Notes: generated from the sequence alone by a model not told the origin. A DNA stretch of 64,000 nt from an uncultured Pirellulaceae bacterium (GCA_937967505.1 CALCJM010000132.1:1-64000); one strand, 5' to 3'. Positions 7,868 to 18,514 are shown, counted from the stretch's first letter. A program made the numbers and translations.

Positions 7868-10800
7868 ATGACTACACGCAGCTCATTGAGAGTCGCGATT
7901 TGCTTGGCTTTGGGATTTCTGACCTGCGGGTCGGCATCGGTGACGATGGCCCAGACAAATTCTGAGACGCAACGACCGCACATGTCCACATTTGATAATG
8001 CGGAAGGCGAGACGTGTTTTTCGTTGAGCCTTGGTAAAGTCACTGCGGAAGCCGAGAACTCTTCGGACGTGATGATTTTTGTCGATACGTCTGCCAGTCA
8101 GACGGGTCAGTACAAGGAGCAGTCGCTTGAGCTGGTGAAGGGGATTCTGGAAAACCTGAATTCTGAAGACACTGTGCAGTTATTCGCGATTGATCTGGAC
8201 CCGGTGCCCTTGCACGAGGGGTTTGCCTCGCCCGGTTCCAGTGAAGTTCAGATGGCTGTCGAAGCCCTGCGTGATCGTGTGGCACTGGGTTCCACCAACA
8301 TGAAATCGATGCTGTCCAAGGCATCGACCAGTTTTACGTCGATGAAAAATCGTAACCGTAGTGTGGTGTATGTCGGCGACGGGCTTAGCCGCGCGGGATT
8401 GCTGCACAGTAAAGCGTTCACTGCTGCGGTGAAAAGATTGGTCAAGAAACAGATCACGGTTTCCAGTTTTGCGATTGGCCCGGATTCCAATGTGGAACTT
8501 CTGTCGGCGTTGGCCAACCACACCGGCGGAAACATACAGGTCTCCTCAGGTAAGAAGGATGATGAATCGATCTCTGCCGCCGCCGCTCGGCTGTCGGCAA
8601 CGGTTCATGGTACTGTGTTCTGGCCCAAAACCGCAGCGCTACCTGAATCCATCGTGGAGGTTTATCCGCGGATTTGCCCACCGCTGCGATCGGATCGTGA
8701 TAGTGTTGTGTTTGGTACGATTTCCAACCGCGATGCGGTTGAACTGGAGATGGGCGGTGTGGTCAACGGCATCAACAGAGACATCGTCTTCCGTGTGGTG
8801 CCTGCCGCCAATCATAGTGATTTTGCATTTCTCCCGACGTTGCTGAAGGATTCCCGCAAAAACGGTGGACTGGAATTGCCTACGGTGGGTTCGGCCGGCC
8901 TGCGCGACTACGTTCGCAATCTGAATAAAACATCCAGCGTGATGGCGTCCTTGGGAGCGCGCGAACTGGAGACCGGTGATGTCAAAACTGCCGCACAGTT
9001 CGCAAAAGCCGCGCTGCTGCGTAATCCCCAGGACAAGGGGGCATTGAATTTGGCGATGGCCACCAGTTACCCGGTCCAGGACGATGACATTTTTGGTGAT
9101 GCCGAAGCAGGCGCAGTTGCCGAGAACCCCTTTGGTGTTGAAGAGGAAATGGCGGAGGATTCGGTTTCTCCGAAGGAGAATGGTCCACCTGCCGATGACG
9201 ACGTTTTTGGTACTGAGCCAGCCGGTGACGAGCCCGCTGTTGTGGAAGTTCCGCTAACCGATGAATCCGAACAACCGATGGCCGCTGATGTGTTAGTCGA
9301 TGCAGGCGACCAAGACCCTGTTGTTGAAGCACCTCAGCCTGATGAATCTGATGAACTGAATTTCAACGATGCCAACGGTAATGATCTCGCCGCTCCATTA
9401 ACAATGGGCAGTCCCGTTGCTGCCGGACCTGTTTCCGGGGAGATGAACTCGAGAATCGACCAGTTGCTGGCGGAAGCCGGCAAGGCCAGCAAAGAGGCCT
9501 TGGATAATCAGAAGAACCTGCAGGCGGTTGTCAACCAGAAGATCAGCAAACAGGTGCGTTACGAGATTCAGAGAGCGCAGTCCGAGATTGGTTCGAACCC
9601 CAGTGAGGCGATCAATCGCCTGAAGAATATGATTGAGGTAGTCGATCAGACTCCGGAACTGGCCGAATCAACGTTGGTTGATTTGCGTTATTCGCTGGAA
9701 TCTGCTCTCGATTCGGCTCGCCAGAGGAAGCTGGAATTCGAGGCCAGAGAAAACGAACAGGCCCGTAACCGTGCGACTGCGGCGTCAATGGAACTGGCGT
9801 CTGATGCTTATCAGCGGAATGAAGATAAAAAAGCGCGATTCATTAACCAGTTTGATTCGCTGATGAAAGAAGGTAACTACACATTTGCGGCCGGGGTTGC
9901 CGATAGCGTCTTCGCTTTGGCCCCTGATTCGCCGGAGGCGGCACTGACCGGCGAGCGTAGTCGTGCCCAGATTAACTACCAGCGTTCGGAAGAGTTCACG
10001 AGGCTGCGTGAACAGGCGTTCATGACTTCCGCTCATTCGCTCGATCGGGCGATGTCCGGATTTATCGATGATCGTCTGATTACTTTCCCGGATGCCGAGG
10101 AGTGGTTGGAGAAGAAAAAGGCACGGGCCAAATTTGCCAACGCTCGTCTGACCGGTAGTGCACGCGACGAGGATATCTTGGACGCGTTGGAAACGCCGAC
10201 CAATCTCGAATACGAGGAAACCCAGTTCTCTGATGTGAAAGCCGAACTGGAAGAGAAATTCAGGATCAACATCGTGCTTGATCCAACTGCGATCGATGAT
10301 TCGCTGACCGAAGAGGAACTGGTGACTGTTCGAATTCGTGGCGTTCGCCTGAAGAACGCGCTGCGATTGATGCTCAAGCCTTTCAATGCGACTTACATTG
10401 TTCGCGATGAAGTGCTGCGAATCATCTCGATTGACAACATCAACGACCCTGAAAACCTTGTCACAGACGTTTACAATGTCGGCGACCTTGTGGCACCACG
10501 GTTCAATGCCGGCGGCGGGTTCGGCGGTGGTGGTGGAATCGGCGGTGGTGGTGGAATCGGCGGTGGCGGTGGAATCGGCGGTGGTGGTGGACGCGGTGGC
10601 GGTGGTGCTGGTGGCGGTGGAGGGGTGTTCTGTATTCAGGACGCACCGGTCGCAACGGTGCCTGTGATGCATAAGGCGTCCACCAAATCTGCACGGTCGG
10701 CGCGGGCGATTGAGCTGAACCATGGCGGCAATGCCGAACAAGCATGGACCGAGTACTTTTCGAAAGTTCATCCTGCAGCGGCCGACGTGAGAGCAACCGT

Positions 10801-12115
10801 CCGAAAGCGGTTAAAAGAGAAACGCTATGATGAAATCGTGGCAATGATCTATGGTGCGATTCGTAATGACGAAGTTCAGCCGTGGATGTTTGAGGCACTG
10901 GGCCTGTCGATGAAACTGGCCGGTAAAAGCCAGCATGAGATGGAACGGGCGTTTATGTCGGCGGTTGATTTCTCGTCAAATGCCGAATCCGCGATGGAGG
11001 CAGCAAAATACATGCTCAATGCCGGCATGGAAAAACGCGCACTGACTGTACTGATGGATGTTTCTGTTGCCGATGTCGCTTCGGTTGAGCCCTATCGCAT
11101 GGGCTTGGATGCGGCAGAGCGTGTCAATGACATGGAGGCGCGGCAGTGGGCTGTTCTGGGAGTTCTGTCGCAAGACTGGCCCAAGGGCAAGTATCTGGTG
11201 AAGCGTGCAAGCTATCTGGCAAAGACCATTCAGCAGTCGCTGCAGGCCAGCGGCGACAAAGACGCTTTGGACGAATTCAACGAGCAGCTTGCCGCCGCAA
11301 AGCAGCGCGATTGCATTGTTGAAATCAGCTATACCGGTGACGCTGACGTTGATTTGTCTGTCAGGGAGCCAGGCGGAACGGTCTGTTCAAGGCTGATTCG
11401 ACGAACCACCGCCGGTGGTGTTCATGAAGGAGACAACGCGTCTACAGGGCCTAACCAGTCCGGCATGGTGACCGAGCGATATGTGTTGGCAAAAGGGTTT
11501 GCCGGTGACTATCAGGTGATCGTCCGCAAACAAACGGGCAGGGTCACTTCCGGAAAAGTCAACGTCGATGTCAGGCACAATGTCAATACTCCCTATGAGA
11601 CTCGTCAGTCTGAACTGGTAGAAATCGGCGACAAGGGAGCCCTGGTGAACTTCAAGCTTGCCAAAGGAAGGCGTGTTGATTCGTTGGAGGAGCACACTCT
11701 TAAAACTATCGTGGAACGTCAAATGGTATCCAAGCGGCAAGTGCTGGCCCAGCAGCTGGCCAGAAGCTACAGTTCTTCTGCCGCCAGCGATTACTACGGT
11801 GGTCTGATTCAGTCGGCCGAAGCGGGCAACCCGTTTGCCGTTGATCAGCTGGTCAACGATCCGGGGTTGAACGCCGGCGTCGTTGGTTATCAGCCCAACA
11901 TTCAGTTTTTCGATCTTTCAACGTCACTGAATGTGCAGCACGCAACCACTTCTGACCGCCTGTACGTGATGGTCAGCCTGTCTCCGCTTGTGACAGATCT
12001 GCAATCGATCTCAAACTTCAACTCCTTGGGTAACGCTGATACTGCTGGCGGTGGTGTTGGTGGTATCGGTGCTGGAGGCGCCGGCGGTGGTGCGGGTGGA
12101 CTTGGTGGACCATAG
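7868..12115 (+). CDS. Large secreted protein: VWA domain, STN-like domain, Gly-rich linker, C-terminal DUF2135-like segment
   Basis: Signal peptide MTTRSSLRVAICLALGFLTCG; MIDAS-like DTSAS; STN-like LEYEETQFSDVKAELEEKFRINIVLD...LKNALRLMLKPFNATYIVRDEVLRI; DADVDLSVREPGGTVCS segment. Confidence 0.75.
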   Translation: MTTRSSLRVAICLALGFLTCGSASVTMAQTNSETQRPHMSTFDNAEGETCFSLSLGKVTAEAENSSDVMIFVDTSASQTGQYKEQSLELVKGILENLNSEDTVQLFAIDLDPVPLHEGFASPGSSEVQMAVEALRDRVALGSTNMKSMLSKASTSFTSMKNRNRSVVYVGDGLSRAGLLHSKAFTAAVKRLVKKQITVSSFAIGPDSNVELLSALANHTGGNIQVSSGKKDDESISAAAARLSATVHGTVFWPKTAALPESIVEVYPRICPPLRSDRDSVVFGTISNRDAVELEMGGVVNGINRDIVFRVVPAANHSDFAFLPTLLKDSRKNGGLELPTVGSAGLRDYVRNLNKTSSVMASLGARELETGDVKTAAQFAKAALLRNPQDKGALNLAMATSYPVQDDDIFGDAEAGAVAENPFGVEEEMAEDSVSPKENGPPADDDVFGTEPAGDEPAVVEVPLTDESEQPMAADVLVDAGDQDPVVEAPQPDESDELNFNDANGNDLAAPLTMGSPVAAGPVSGEMNSRIDQLLAEAGKASKEALDNQKNLQAVVNQKISKQVRYEIQRAQSEIGSNPSEAINRLKNMIEVVDQTPELAESTLVDLRYSLESALDSARQRKLEFEARENEQARNRATAASMELASDAYQRNEDKKARFINQFDSLMKEGNYTFAAGVADSVFALAPDSPEAALTGERSRAQINYQRSEEFTRLREQAFMTSAHSLDRAMSGFIDDRLITFPDAEEWLEKKKARAKFANARLTGSARDEDILDALETPTNLEYEETQFSDVKAELEEKFRINIVLDPTAIDDSLTEEELVTVRIRGVRLKNALRLMLKPFNATYIVRDEVLRIISIDNINDPENLVTDVYNVGDLVAPRFNAGGGFGGGGGIGGGGGIGGGGGIGGGGGRGGGGAGGGGGVFCIQDAPVATVPVMHKASTKSARSARAIELNHGGNAEQAWTEYFSKVHPAAADVRATVRKRLKEKRYDEIVAMIYGAIRNDEVQPWMFEALGLSMKLAGKSQHEMERAFMSAVDFSSNAESAMEAAKYMLNAGMEKRALTVLMDVSVADVASVEPYRMGLDAAERVNDMEARQWAVLGVLSQDWPKGKYLVKRASYLAKTIQQSLQASGDKDALDEFNEQLAAAKQRDCIVEISYTGDADVDLSVREPGGTVCSRLIRRTTAGGVHEGDNASTGPNQSGMVTERYVLAKGFAGDYQVIVRKQTGRVTSGKVNVDVRHNVNTPYETRQSELVEIGDKGALVNFKLAKGRRVDSLEEHTLKTIVERQMVSKRQVLAQQLARSYSSSAASDYYGGLIQSAEAGNPFAVDQLVNDPGLNAGVVGYQPNIQFFDLSTSLNVQHATTSDRLYVMVSLSPLVTDLQSISNFNSLGNADTAGGGVGGIGAGGAGGGAGGLGGP
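10510..10625 (+). repeat. In-frame 18-bp tandem repeat encoding GGGGGI units
   Basis: Repeated ggcggtggtggtggaatc units inside the VWA protein. Confidence 0.85.
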
Positions 12116-12185
12116 TCCGCTGCTGGATGATCGGGCCATGGCCGGACTTCCAATGCATCTTTCATGCGGGTCATTTCCAATCGTG

Positions 12186-12221
12186 AAAAAGCCCTCTGGA
12201 CAGTGGTCTGGAGGGCTTTTT
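12186..12221 (+). terminator. Rho-independent terminator
   Basis: AAAAAGCCCTCTGGACAGTGGTCTGGAGGGCTTTTT, between convergent genes. Confidence 0.8.
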
Positions 12222-12240
12222 GTTTGTCTGTTCAGTATCA

Positions 12241-13257
12241 CTATTGGGGCTTGGCGGGGACAGCAGTGTTTACCGTTTGCTTGAGTGTCAACCACACGAT
12301 CCAGCCGATCAAGGACACAAACAAGATGCACAACCGGTAGCCCAGGGCAACCAGGATGCCGCCCGGGTTGCCGAAGCACGAGTAAAGATAGGCCAATGCG
12401 GCCTCCATACCGCCGATACCGCCAGGCAACGGTAGCGAATTGGCCACCATTGCAATTGGCGCGATTACAAAATGGTCACCAATCTTCGGCACTTCTGGCG
12501 CGATCGCCAACGCTACCAGATAAATTGTGATACCAAACAACATATTGGTGCACAGGCTCAGCAGCATCGCGATCGGCACCACCGGTTTCTTTTTGCTGTA
12601 TAGTGCCGCAGCATCCATCACGCTCTCAAAAGCGCTACCGATCTTCGGCAATCCAACCAGCAGTTGGAACAGGCGGGTTTGCTTCAGGCCCGGGAAATAG
12701 AGCATCACTAGCAGTGCGATGACTCCGGCGGTCGATGCGAAACCGGCAAACGTGCACGCAAACTCGATTGCATGCTTGTCCGCCGAGGGTTCTCCGGGGA
12801 TGCCGTTAATTAGAAAGGCTGTGGCGGCGAAACCGCACATCACGATCAGGCCAATCACACGATCAATAAAAACGCTCAAGATGGCTTGTGGCGTTCTTCC
12901 GGGGGAGTGCCGGGCAGCGTAGAAGGCGCGCAGCGAATCGCCCCCTACGACGCCAAATGCCACCACATTGAAGAACGATCCAATAAACCCCAGCTTGATC
13001 GCCTCGCTGATTTTCAGCTTCAGATCAATCGCGTTGGCCAACAGATACCAGCGGATGTAGCTGAGCGTGAAGGCGAGGGTCATGGTAAACAGACCAACAG
13101 CCCACCAGTAGTAACGTTTCTTCGAATCGAAGAACTGAAGCAGTTCGTCCTGCCGCGACACAACCAGCATCGAAATAATGGCGATCGAAACCAGCCACTT
13201 GGCAATCAGAATTAGTTTCTTTCGTGATGATTTCCTGGAGGGAGGTTCGGCGGTCAT
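12241..13257 (-). CDS. Lysylphosphatidylglycerol synthase TM-region / UPF0104-like flippase-domain membrane protein
   Basis: Multi-TM with NVVAFGVVGGDSLRAFYAAR and NSLPLPGGIGGMEAALAYLY motifs. Confidence 0.8.
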   Translation of the reverse strand: MTAEPPSRKSSRKKLILIAKWLVSIAIISMLVVSRQDELLQFFDSKKRYYWWAVGLFTMTLAFTLSYIRWYLLANAIDLKLKISEAIKLGFIGSFFNVVAFGVVGGDSLRAFYAARHSPGRTPQAILSVFIDRVIGLIVMCGFAATAFLINGIPGEPSADKHAIEFACTFAGFASTAGVIALLVMLYFPGLKQTRLFQLLVGLPKIGSAFESVMDAAALYSKKKPVVPIAMLLSLCTNMLFGITIYLVALAIAPEVPKIGDHFVIAPIAMVANSLPLPGGIGGMEAALAYLYSCFGNPGGILVALGYRLCILFVSLIGWIVWLTLKQTVNTAVPAKPQ

Positions 13258-13453
13258 CGGTTCGGCTGTGAGCAGGGAAAGTGATAAAGTGGGGGAGGGC
13301 GGTGGTTTGCTGGAGTGCGCGGTTGTCCAATGGCCCGCAGCATATTGTAAATGGGAGGCGGCTGGCTACCGCAGTTCGACCGTCAATGATGTCGATTTTG
13401 CATGGACAACAATCGTTAGAACCGGCATCTGCAGTCCTTTTTTCCTGCTTGAC

Positions 13454-14638
13454 CTATTCAAAAATCGCTACGCTGGCGGTGAATCCGTGCAGGAATATCT
13501 GATCGCCGACTGCGCCAATCTCGCCGGCGGCGAAGAATCCCGCACAGGCCAATTCTCCCAGCACCCGGTTCACCATCAGTGCGTCGTGATGGGGATCAGG
13601 AAACAGCCATGTCCCGCGTCCGTTGCAGCTGAAGATCAACGCTCCTTGGGCGTCGGCGCGACCGGCATCGGCCATTTCCTGCCGGGTTTTTTTTAGCATC
13701 GACTCCAGCTCGGCAGATGCAGACAGGGCGTCACGGATATGGAACTGCACCGTTTTTCCCATCCTGATGTAGTCACTCACAGAGAAAATTTTCTCCTGTT
13801 CGTCGATGCCAATCACATTGCGAATCAAAAAATCACCGTATTCAAAGTGGTCTTTCAGTTCTGTCATGGCAATCCCCAGATGCAAACCACGCTCAACCTG
13901 CGCCTTGTCCTGCGTGGGGAGTTTGTCATACGTGGCCTTCAACACTTCAAAGGCAGGTTTCCCCCCCAGTGACCGGATCATATTGCGTTCTGAGGATGTC
14001 ACGATATGGGGTGTGCCGATCGGTCGGCACCCCTGGGAGACGACTGAATCAATTGCGACGCCACTGATCATGACCGCGATGGCCCCTTCGGTGTATGTCT
14101 GGTTGTCCAACAGTAACCGGGCCTCTCCGGGACGGGACGCGCCGTCTGCGATACCGCCAAATGCTTGAATGCCCGGGTGATCTTCGCCAATCCGCAGCAG
14201 CAGTGCGTCGATCGGAAATGAGAAAGGCTCCGACAGGAAAAAAAGCGTTGGATTTTCGTCCCACATTGCCTCCGACCGATCGGGCCAGCCCGCGAAGAAC
14301 TGTTCTCGTGTGTGTGTGCTGAATGTCAAGTGGAACGGGAGTACATTGGCGTGTTCGAAAGAGGCGGCCCACAGGCTGACACCGGATTGTCTCTCCAGTT
14401 CTTGCGCCCCTGCGATCAGCGAAACGCAGCTGATGCCCACCACATTTTTGCAACCGGTTAAATCGGCAATTTTGGGCATGGCCAGATCGAATTCTGCTCC
14501 GGCGTACCCCGCGGCAAACGCGAAAATCAAATCGGCATTCTTTCCTCCCAACGCTTCGTTCAGCATCAGTGATGCTTCGGTAACCGCCGAAATCGGATCC
14601 GAAGACATGCGATGAATGTTGGCGTACTGGTTGGGCAT
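13454..14638 (-). CDS. FIST domain (FIST_N/FIST_C) signal transduction protein
   Basis: LIFAFAAGYAG, VVGISCVSLIAGAQELE, AFGGIADGA, ALIFSCNGRGTWLF motifs typical of FIST proteins. Confidence 0.8.
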   Translation of the reverse strand: MPNQYANIHRMSSDPISAVTEASLMLNEALGGKNADLIFAFAAGYAGAEFDLAMPKIADLTGCKNVVGISCVSLIAGAQELERQSGVSLWAASFEHANVLPFHLTFSTHTREQFFAGWPDRSEAMWDENPTLFFLSEPFSFPIDALLLRIGEDHPGIQAFGGIADGASRPGEARLLLDNQTYTEGAIAVMISGVAIDSVVSQGCRPIGTPHIVTSSERNMIRSLGGKPAFEVLKATYDKLPTQDKAQVERGLHLGIAMTELKDHFEYGDFLIRNVIGIDEQEKIFSVSDYIRMGKTVQFHIRDALSASAELESMLKKTRQEMADAGRADAQGALIFSCNGRGTWLFPDPHHDALMVNRVLGELACAGFFAAGEIGAVGDQIFLHGFTASVAIFE

Positions 14639-14755
14639 CGGGGTGGACCTTTTTATGTTGTCGCCAGGGCGTTACAATTTGGTCCTAATTCTTACAAGTG
14701 TCGCGTCGGATGGGAATGGCGCCGCTTGTTTTCGATTAAACCAGAGGGAAATCGC

Positions 14756-15241
14756 ATGAGCGACGTACAAACAGGATTTGAGCCGCCGGTCGGCAACGTG
14801 CCACCAGCGAAAAAGGGAAACAAGCTCTGGGTTTTTGGTGGCGTGGGCTGCCTGCTGGCGTCGCTGCTTTGCGCGGGTGCCATTGCGTACAGCGTGTACG
14901 CATTCTCCGGCGTGATCGCGGCAGCGTTTGCCGAAATCACTTCGGCAAATGATGCCATTCAGAATTCTCCCCAAGTTCAAGCCGAATTGGGATCACCGCT
15001 TAACCTCGAACAAGGCCAACCTGCGCAGAGCGGACAGGCCATGATCGTTGATGGCACGGTCAGTGGTCCCGACGGATCGGGCACCTATCGCATCCGGCTT
15101 TCGACGGACGGGACTACTTTCACCACTGATTCGATTACCGTCGAGGCCAATGGAAAAACGATTGTCGTCGGCGATGAAATTGGCGAACTCGAAAGCGCCC
15201 TTGACGGTATAGAGGACATTGAAATCGGGATCGAACCCTGA
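14756..15241 (+). CDS. Hypothetical single-TM protein
   Basis: MSDVQTGFEPPVGNVPPAKKGNKLWVFGGVGCLLASLLCAGAIAYSVYAF: one TM followed by a soluble domain; purine-rich upstream sequence ccagaggga. Confidence 0.6.
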   Translation: MSDVQTGFEPPVGNVPPAKKGNKLWVFGGVGCLLASLLCAGAIAYSVYAFSGVIAAAFAEITSANDAIQNSPQVQAELGSPLNLEQGQPAQSGQAMIVDGTVSGPDGSGTYRIRLSTDGTTFTTDSITVEANGKTIVVGDEIGELESALDGIEDIEIGIEP

Positions 15242-15310
15242 CCACGAATACAATAACAGAACATTCCAACATCAATTTTAAACACACATTTTTTCACAGG
15301 AGACCAAACT

Positions 15311-15814
15311 ATGGCTGGAATTACACTTAAAGGCAACGCTTGCAACACCAGTGGCGATCTACCGGCGGTCGGATCTGCCGCACCCGCTTTTACGCTCGTA
15401 GGAGGTGATTTGGGCGAAGTTACGCTTGATTCATTTGCCGGTAAAAAAGTGATTCTGAACGTGGTACCCAGTTTTGATACTCCCGTTTGTGCCATCAGTG
15501 TCCAGACGTTTAATTCGAAAGTTGGCGATCTTGGCGACGCGGTAGTTCTGAACGTTTCCAAAGACTTGCCATTTGCTCAAAAGCGTTTTTGCGAATCCAA
15601 TAATGTCGAACATGTCACTAACGCTTCGGCATTCCGCTGTAGTGGGTTTGGCGACGGTTACGGGGTCACAATCGTAGACGGTCCGCTCAAGGGACTGTTG
15701 GCGCGAGCGATTGTTGTGATCGATTCCGATGGCAAGGTCGCCTACACCGAACTGGTCCCCGAAATTGCCCAGGAGCCCGCCTACGACGCGGCAGTGGCTG
15801 CCGCCAAAGCGTAG
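15311..15814 (+). CDS. tpx: Thiol peroxidase (atypical 2-Cys peroxiredoxin)
   Basis: ILNVVPSFDTPVCAISVQTFN and second Cys in QKRFCES; Tpx length and pattern. Confidence 0.95.
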   Translation: MAGITLKGNACNTSGDLPAVGSAAPAFTLVGGDLGEVTLDSFAGKKVILNVVPSFDTPVCAISVQTFNSKVGDLGDAVVLNVSKDLPFAQKRFCESNNVEHVTNASAFRCSGFGDGYGVTIVDGPLKGLLARAIVVIDSDGKVAYTELVPEIAQEPAYDAAVAAAKA

Positions 15815-15922
15815 TTGCGAACGCTTCGTCGTCGTGTTTGCTAGGTCATGGCTTTCGTTGCTGGCGAAAGAATCGTCGTTGCGAAGCATCGTTGAAGGTG
15901 TAACCTACAGCGTTATTTACTC

Positions 15923-16630
15923 ATGTCATTGATTCGCCATTTTACCACTCGATCGCAATTCCGGACCGCCGTCCGGTTTCGTTGGGTGGTGATGGCCAGT
16001 CTTTTGTTTGCGATTCTTGCTGCGTATTGGACGTACTTCGACATCGCCACGCTGCAACTGATGCGCCCCGACGTGCTGCGAGGAGACATTCGCCGCATGC
16101 TTAAACTGTCCGAGTTTTTTGCACATGGCATGAGCGTCGTGGTGGTGATGTGGGCCACGTGGGTCATGACACCCCAGTATCGCCGTCATCTGGTGCGTTT
16201 GGTGATGTGCGTGGTCTGGCCGCCGTTGGTGGTGCATGGTATCAAAACCTTCGTGGTGCGTTTGCGCCCCACCAGTTACCTGGACCAACAGCTGGTTCCC
16301 CACTACCCGACATCCATCCTCGAAACGTGGCAGGGATTCGTCTTTGGCGGTCAGTGGAACGTGGTTTATCAAAGCCAATCGTTCCCATCGGCCCATGCGG
16401 CCATGGTTTGGGGGTTTGCGATTGCGATGTGCTGGTTGTTTCCCAAGGGGAAATATCTGTTTATCTGTTTGGCCTGTTTGTCTTCGTTTCAGCGCATCGT
16501 CTTTCAAGCCCACTGGCCCAGCGACGTTTTTGCCGCGATCGCCGTCGCGATTCTGATCGCCGGGGGGCTGGTGCAGAATTGGGGGTTGGGCTATCTGTTG
16601 GGGAAATTTGAGGGCGGCGAGACAAAATAA
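15923..16630 (+). CDS. PAP2 superfamily membrane phosphatase
   Basis: KTFVVRLRPTSY, SFPSAHAAMVWGFA, FQAHWPSDVFAAI: PAP2 motifs. Confidence 0.85.
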   Translation: MSLIRHFTTRSQFRTAVRFRWVVMASLLFAILAAYWTYFDIATLQLMRPDVLRGDIRRMLKLSEFFAHGMSVVVVMWATWVMTPQYRRHLVRLVMCVVWPPLVVHGIKTFVVRLRPTSYLDQQLVPHYPTSILETWQGFVFGGQWNVVYQSQSFPSAHAAMVWGFAIAMCWLFPKGKYLFICLACLSSFQRIVFQAHWPSDVFAAIAVAILIAGGLVQNWGLGYLLGKFEGGETK

Positions 16631-16672
16631 GCACGACGGTTCCGCTGTTACCGAACCGAAAACGTTATTGTC

Positions 16673-17926
16673 TTACGTCAACGGGAAAAATAGCACACGC
16701 TCGCCTGCCGCCCATGGTTGAGCGCGTGGCGGCATTTGAATCAGACCTTCTGCTTGCCCCAGCGAAAACAAATCCGATGAACCGTTCCACGGCAGCGGTT
16801 CGACAGCTCCCGGCAGAGCACCGGAGGTTCGTACCCGTCTTCCCGGCCAATAGGTTGGGCGGTCACCGCGCGTTTGATGGGGGGTCGATAACACCGCCGG
16901 CAGGCTAAGCGGTGCCGCCGGAATCTGCCCTGACAGCAGCCGCAATGCCGTCGAAACGAATAACTGCACTCCAATTAGACTGCTGACAGGATTCCCGGGC
17001 AATCCAAACACCAGGCAGGGCCTGCCGCCGTCCCTTTGTCGCACACCAAAAAAAATCGGTTTACCGGGCTTGATTTTTACTTTGTGGAATACCTGCACGA
17101 CGTTTAGTGATTCCAAAATTCCCGGCACCAGATCCAGCGTACCTGCCGACACGCCGCCCGAAAGCAGCAACACGTCCTGATCCAAACCGACCTTAATCCG
17201 TGCGGTCAGATCCGCCGGATCGTCGGCTCCGATCCCAAGATCTGTCACATGCGTTCCCAAGTTTTGACAAATGGCACCCACCATCGGCCCGTTGCTGTTG
17301 CGGATTTGTGAATCGGCTGGTTGGCAACTGCAATCGACCAGTTCGTCACCGGTGGGCAAAACGGCAACCGTCGGTTGTCGTCGGACCTCCACCCAACTTG
17401 CTCCCACTTCAGCCAATAATCCAATATCCACTGCGCGAATTCGGTGGCCGATGGGAAAAATAGCCTGCCCTCGGGCAAAATTTTGGCCATGCTCCATCAT
17501 GTGTTTGCCGGAGAGAAATTTCTCTAGTGGCCCGTCCCACGTCAAAGTGACTTCATCGGGAGTGGGAGCGCTGTACCCGATGCTGGACAGTTCCACCATC
17601 ACCACCGCATCGGCACCGTCAGGCATCGGTGCACCGGTCATGATGCGAGAGGTCGTCCCTGAAGTTACCGTATGCGACGGCATTGTTCCGGCGGCGATTG
17701 TCTCCAGCACACGAAACTGCGTGATACCGCTGCGAATATCGGCACTGTTGACTGCAAACCCATCCATCACGGATTTGTGATGCGGTGGCGAATCGACATC
17801 GGCGACAATCTCGGTCGCCAGCACGCGTCCGACGGAATCCTGAACTGCAACTTTGGTGCTGTCCAGCGGTCCAATTTCGCGCACATGTTGTTCAATTAGC
17901 TCAAACGCTTCTTCGACGCTGATCAT
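16673..17926 (-). CDS. moeA: Molybdopterin molybdenumtransferase
   Basis: PHHKSVMDGFAV, RIMTGAPMPDGADAVVM, SGGVSAG, FGLPGNPVSSLI. Confidence 0.93.
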   Translation of the reverse strand: MISVEEAFELIEQHVREIGPLDSTKVAVQDSVGRVLATEIVADVDSPPHHKSVMDGFAVNSADIRSGITQFRVLETIAAGTMPSHTVTSGTTSRIMTGAPMPDGADAVVMVELSSIGYSAPTPDEVTLTWDGPLEKFLSGKHMMEHGQNFARGQAIFPIGHRIRAVDIGLLAEVGASWVEVRRQPTVAVLPTGDELVDCSCQPADSQIRNSNGPMVGAICQNLGTHVTDLGIGADDPADLTARIKVGLDQDVLLLSGGVSAGTLDLVPGILESLNVVQVFHKVKIKPGKPIFFGVRQRDGGRPCLVFGLPGNPVSSLIGVQLFVSTALRLLSGQIPAAPLSLPAVLSTPHQTRGDRPTYWPGRRVRTSGALPGAVEPLPWNGSSDLFSLGQAEGLIQMPPRAQPWAAGERVLFFPLT

Positions 17927-17932
17927 TGGTCG

Positions 17933-18514
17933 CTATATTTGGAGAAAATTATTCAGAAGTTCGGTCCCGCGCGTTGTCAGGAAACTTTCCGGATGGAACT
18001 GCAACCCGAAGGTTGGGCTGTTCTTGTGCTGGATTCCCATGATCTCGGTTTCTCCATCGGGTCCATCTGCCCAGGCCGTCATCTCAAATTCATCCGACAG
18101 CGTGTTCGGCTGGATCACCAATGAGTGGTAGCGCGTGGCGACCATCGGGTTGGGCAGTCCGGCGAAGATACCTGTTGAATTGTGGTGGATCTGGTCGGTT
18201 TTCCCGTGCATCAGACGCTTGGCACGAACAATCTTGCCCCCTGTCGCCTGTCCGATTGACTGATGTCCTAGGCAAACGCCCAGAATCGGCAGTTTCCCGT
18301 GGAAGTGCTGAACGCTTTGTACCGAAACACCGGCTGAATCAGGCGTGCACGGCCCTGGCGACACGATCAGTCTTTCCGGTGAAAGTTTGGTGATTTCTGC
18401 GAGGGTGATTTTGTCGTTGCGGACAACTTTTAAATCCAGCGCCGCGTCAATTTCGCCCAGCCGCTGGACCAGGTTGTAGGTAAACGAATCGTAGTTATCA
18501 ATAATCAGAATCAT
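17933..18514 (-). CDS. Anthranilate/aminodeoxychorismate synthase component II (glutamine amidotransferase)
   Basis: MILIIDNYDSFTYNLVQ, VSPGPCTPD, ILGVCLGHQSIGQ, FGLQFHPES. Confidence 0.93.
   Translation of the reverse strand: MILIIDNYDSFTYNLVQRLGEIDAALDLKVVRNDKITLAEITKLSPERLIVSPGPCTPDSAGVSVQSVQHFHGKLPILGVCLGHQSIGQATGGKIVRAKRLMHGKTDQIHHNSTGIFAGLPNPMVATRYHSLVIQPNTLSDEFEMTAWADGPDGETEIMGIQHKNSPTFGLQFHPESFLTTRGTELLNNFLQI

Noticed and set aside
9785-10771. Minus-strand 328-aa ORF inside the VWA gene
   Set aside because: Shadow ORF; low-complexity His/Thr/Ser stretch is the complement of the Gly repeat.
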